NCBI RefSeq assembly: GCF_000373265.1
Contig: NZ_KB890761.1
Span: forward strand, 856,849-920,848
Reading direction: 5' to 3'
Length of the DNA stretch: 64,000 bases
Source of the DNA: Pontibacter roseus DSM 17521
Lineage (GTDB): Bacteria > Bacteroidota > Bacteroidia > Cytophagales > Hymenobacteraceae
Made by a program: the position numbers and the translations under genes. A model generated the notes under the pieces. The model did not search any database. It was not told the origin of the DNA and worked only from the letters and a program-made list of their open reading frames with translations. This document shows positions 62,001 through 64,000 of the stretch, one piece after another (within the stretch, counting starts at the first letter, position 1; every line of letters starts with the position of its first letter).

Positions 62001-63047
62001 GATTTATACCGCGCCCGCTGGAGCGGCAACGGCGATGAGGAGGTAGAGGAACTGACGGCGGAGTCGCTGCTGCAGCTCTGTGGGCTATACCTGCCGCAGA
62101 CCATGCTCACGCAGCACTACCGCAGCCGCTACCCGGAGTTGATAGACTTCTCCAACCGCTACTTTTACCGCCAGCGCTTAGAGCTTATACCTGAATTGCA
62201 CGACGCCAACGCCCGCCAGCCGGCCATCCAGTTTGTGAAGGTGCAAGGGCTCTGGCAGGATAACACCAACCAGCTGGAGGCGGAGAAAGTAGTGGAACTG
62301 GTACTTCAGAAACTGCAGGCAGGGCAGGAGGAGGTGGGCGTCATCACCTTCAACTACAACCAGCAGATGCTCGTGCAGGACCTGCTCGAGGAGCGTGCGC
62401 AGGAGCAGGGGACAGCGCTGCCAGCCAGTGTGCTGGTCAAGAACATCGAGAACATGCAGGGCGATGAGAAGGAAGTCATCATCTTGTCCATTGGCTACGC
62501 GCCGGATACGAAAGGAAAGATGGCCATGCAGTTCGGAAGCCTGAACCAGGCGGGAGGGGAGAACCGACTCAACGTGGCCATCACGCGGGCCAAGCAGCAG
62601 GTGGTGGTAGTGAGCAGCATTCGGGCCGAGCAACTGCTGGTGGAGAACACGCTGCACACCGGACCGAAGCTGCTCCGCGAATACCTCCACTACGCCCAGC
62701 AGGTGAGCCGCCGTTACTTTGAATACAAGCCGAAACAAGTACTCATGCCGACGCAGGTGCCCCTGCTGAAAGAACGCCTGGTGCAGGAAGTGCCGCACCT
62801 GCAGCCAGCAGTGCCCTTCGCAGACCTCACTGTTTTGGAAGAAGGCCAATACAAGAGCGTCATCCTCACCGACGATGACCTCTACTACAGCCACCTCTCT
62901 GTTCGCCACTCCCACGCCGATGTGCCACAGCTGTTACAGCAGCGCCACTGGCCTTTCCGGCGGGTGTACAGCCGGCAGTACTGGTCCGACAAAGAAAAAG
63001 TAGTGGAGGAGTTGAGGAGTTTGAGGGTTGGGGAGTTTAGAAATTAA
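59094..63047 (+). CDS. DUF4011-type superfamily 1 helicase/ATPase, 1317 residues
   Basis: A very large UPF1/DNA2-like ATPase. Residues 1-130 resemble a DUF4011 domain (TYRHRLLNLSSSNRALLLLRL...GSHELYLGWPFVHGKFSDGTAVRCPLLFFPVRL). Walker A GPPGTGKSQL is at about 308-317. A long helical, Gln- and Leu-rich insert of about 600 residues follows. Motif II DEASQ is near 937, motif III VVAGDEQQLRPSDL near 960, motif IV LTQHYRSRYPEL near 1005, and motifs V-VI NMQGDEKEVIILSIGYAPD and NRLNVAITRAKQQ near 1120-1165. The C-terminus (LLQQRHWPFRRVYSRQYWSD) recalls the end of the Vsr/DUF559-like nuclease domain usual in this family, but the nuclease core seems absent. Relatives occur in defence loci; none is evident around it. 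Seven CTATACC/GGTATAG words, most encoding Leu-Tyr-Leu. Confidence 0.9.
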   Translation: MKSILTTYRHRLLNLSSSNRALLLLRLSRELHLDVEELDFLNNKPAFLVVEKLIAGKKAMLAPYADSRYAPVAPVSRRLRYIKRKAEMVFEERGSHELYLGWPFVHGKFSDGTAVRCPLLFFPVRLQVSAAQEWELVPDESQPPQFNQSFVLAYAHYTGTPLAEPLLELDLSTLPTHPVEFRTQVYELLKEQQLGVHAGREFFTDKLKPFRDYKKAEYEAELKPGQLYLEQEAVLGIYPQAASYLLADYDALLERGGLQEMEELFSAPDTGITQAVQAQHTFTAFDMDASQEAALQQVKQGKSLVVQGPPGTGKSQLICNLVSDFTARGKRVLVVSQKRAALDVVHQRLSSKGVGAFAALVHDINADRKSIYQQLLLQIDQVDEYKKQNLALNSIYTDRTFLEVSRGINVCLQKLENFRSALFDSSRCGWSPKELYLRSSLQQPHVPLTSGFKNFTAGTVTDFLPRLRAYLQQAIVLEHQDFVWRERHSMKGFGWPQRQELEQVINELPQQYNELQQRISELSGYAFTLPDAAKHTTALSTITELQQLLEGESVQELLQPLLRKQAKATELKQQVRQLKELYLVCPAPDAAIPVEQLTLVKAAITAFEQQRGDFFKGISWYFSQDKKVLKEALGKYRLELTEAGVGELQRRLQLREQAVGLIKAINSSIRYTLRIEDNPTPMLQKLEVVEQALAAHKLLKQLHREQVFHEKLHQESKLTEHLTALVEAVQTLAIRYSAWEKWLPQYQTEQLIQNHEHGPKLLEGLRQHFEPMVAHDTLRASFSTAEQEVARLLLHEGIASVAEGEALFLNSLYLAWLHELEALHPELRMPDSGELERVETELQQLLRQKQQLSQEIVLSRLREQTYQHMEYNRLGNAVTYRRLHAQVSKKRSLYPIRKLFSLFQEEVLNLAPCWLASPETVSAVLPLERCFDLVIFDEASQCFAESGIPAMLRGKQVVVAGDEQQLRPSDLYRARWSGNGDEEVEELTAESLLQLCGLYLPQTMLTQHYRSRYPELIDFSNRYFYRQRLELIPELHDANARQPAIQFVKVQGLWQDNTNQLEAEKVVELVLQKLQAGQEEVGVITFNYNQQMLVQDLLEERAQEQGTALPASVLVKNIENMQGDEKEVIILSIGYAPDTKGKMAMQFGSLNQAGGENRLNVAITRAKQQVVVVSSIRAEQLLVENTLHTGPKLLREYLHYAQQVSRRYFEYKPKQVLMPTQVPLLKERLVQEVPHLQPAVPFADLTVLEEGQYKSVILTDDDLYYSHLSVRHSHADVPQLLQQRHWPFRRVYSRQYWSDKEKVVEELRSLRVGEFRN

Positions 63048-63139
63048 AGAATGGGAAGTCAGGTATCGGCCTATCAGAATTGTGCATGCACAACAATCAG
63101 CGAATAACAAGTAACCATTCAGCAATTCAACAACCATAG

Positions 63140-63997
63140 ATGCTCATCAAGCTGTTCACCCTGTATGTATACCTGCAGACGGCCGTGTGTGGCTGTGGCG
63201 CTGACAGGCGCACCAGTGACTTTGAGCGGCTCCGCAAAGACTATACGGTGCAGGTGCAGCGCATCGGGCGGCTGGACACGCGCATAAAGGAAAGCTCCGG
63301 CCTGGCCCGCGCCTCCGACAGCACCTTTTGGACACACCCTGACAGTGGCTCTGACCCAGAGCTATACCTGTTTAACCGGAGAGGGGAGTTGCTGAAAACG
63401 GTACCGCTGCCACTGCCCAACCGAGACTGGGAAGATATCGCCCAGGACGATGGGGGTAACCTGTACATCGGGGACTTCGGCAACAACGCCAACAGCCGCC
63501 GCGACCTGCGGGTGTTCCAGGTAAGACAGGATGCCATGACTCCACAGGCAATCATCACGTTTCGTTTCGGTGACCAGACCGCTTTTCCGCCATCGGGGCA
63601 GGAACGCCACTTCGACCTGGAGGGCTTCTTCTTCCGCTCTGATAGTCTGCACCTGTTCACCAAGAGCCGCGGGCGCAAGGGTATCACCCGGCGCTATACC
63701 TTACCCGCCCGTATGGGAGATTATACCTTGGCACCGCAAGAAGAACTCCGGGTGAAAACGCCTATCACGGCTGCCGACGGCGCACCAGACGGAAGTGCCT
63801 ACGCGCTGCTGGGCTATGGTCGGTTATACCTGTTCCAACCCAACACGCCCTACGTTTCCTTCACCGGGAAACGCTATTGCCTGCCGCTAGCGCGCACGGG
63901 TCAGGCGGAGGCCATCCTATACCTGTCGGCCACTCAACTCCTCATCAGCAACGAGAACGGCAAGCTATACCTGGTCAGCCTGGAGCCGAAAAAGTAG
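63140..63997 (+). CDS. Exported beta-propeller/phytase-like hypothetical protein
   Basis: A 285-residue protein starting MLIKLFTLYVYLQTAVCGCGADRR; the N-terminus looks like a short signal, with cysteines at 17 and 19 that could be lipidated although the lipobox is poor. The rest has propeller-like strands and the motif DWEDIAQDDGGNLYIGDFGNN, similar to repeats in esterase-like and SdiA-regulated/phytase-like proteins, followed by FDLEGFFFRSDSLHLFTKSRG. It may bind or hydrolyse a phosphorylated substrate, but this is a resemblance only. Four sense-strand CTATACC words are packed in 0.65 kb. The 92-base gap upstream is AT-rich, with repeated CAGCAATTCAAC-like sequence. Confidence 0.78.
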   Translation: MLIKLFTLYVYLQTAVCGCGADRRTSDFERLRKDYTVQVQRIGRLDTRIKESSGLARASDSTFWTHPDSGSDPELYLFNRRGELLKTVPLPLPNRDWEDIAQDDGGNLYIGDFGNNANSRRDLRVFQVRQDAMTPQAIITFRFGDQTAFPPSGQERHFDLEGFFFRSDSLHLFTKSRGRKGITRRYTLPARMGDYTLAPQEELRVKTPITAADGAPDGSAYALLGYGRLYLFQPNTPYVSFTGKRYCLPLARTGQAEAILYLSATQLLISNENGKLYLVSLEPKK

Positions 63998-64000
63998 TCG

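Overview
The window reads as chromosomal core sequence of a Bacteroidota bacterium, most likely Cytophagales/Hymenobacteraceae (Pontibacter-like). This is inferred from gene content and promoter style; no rRNA is present to confirm it. Supporting signs are a fused secDF, TonB-dependent receptors with a carboxypeptidase-like N-terminal domain, BlaR1 proteins carrying a TonB-plug-like tail, NhaD and AGCS sodium transporters, the Bacteroidota -7 promoter box (TAnnTTTG), weak or absent Shine-Dalgarno sites, and moderately high GC. I see no rRNA, tRNA, CRISPR array, insertion sequence or prophage.

Layout. 1-2.4 kb: blaI/blaR1-type regulatory pair with a tandem palindromic operator. 2.6-12 kb: quinone oxidoreductase, RluA-type pseudouridine synthase, a PhoR/PhoB-like two-component system, a DUF3108 protein, recA, an outer-membrane-like protein, GNAT and SDR enzymes. 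12-17 kb: MoxR ATPase with SurA-like and lipoprotein parvulin foldases; the lipoprotein carries an internal OmpA domain. 17-20 kb: a SpoIIE phosphatase/STAS/RsbW-like partner-switching operon. 20-22 kb: guaB and a rhodanese. 22-28 kb: pnuC-family transporter, NadR-like kinase, aldose epimerase and a TPP-riboswitch-controlled TonB receptor, together suggesting vitamin uptake and salvage. 28-37 kb: glutaryl-CoA-type dehydrogenase, ruvB, queG, BatD-like protein, aroC, nhaD, Nfu. 37-48.8 kb: secDF, ktrA, udk, rdgB, phosphoribosyltransferase, L31, GlmU-like enzyme, DNA polymerase III delta', hemC. 48.8-56.3 kb: AGCS transporter, cyclophilin, RmlD-like reductase, an NSS transporter with a tiny MetS-like partner, a triple-HhH membrane protein. 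56.3-64 kb: Nudix hydrolase, lipoprotein peptidase/esterase, an unknown membrane protein, a 1317-residue DUF4011-type helicase, and a phytase/propeller-like protein.

The strongest signal that gene annotation does not explain is a short non-palindromic word, CTATACC (GGTATAG on the other strand). By hand count it occurs about 110 times in 64 kb, more than tenfold over a composition-based guess. It lies in coding and non-coding DNA, is biased to the sense strand of genes, and often forces the uncommon codons CTA or ATA. Several highly conserved genes (recA, ruvB, queG, nhaD, nfu, rpmE2) lack it. It looks like a genome-wide iterated signal comparable in kind to HIP1, uptake sequences or Chi, but its role is unknown.

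Most genes sit in short operons bounded by strong, often bidirectional stem-loop terminators. Where a -7 box lies close to a start codon I used it to choose the start.
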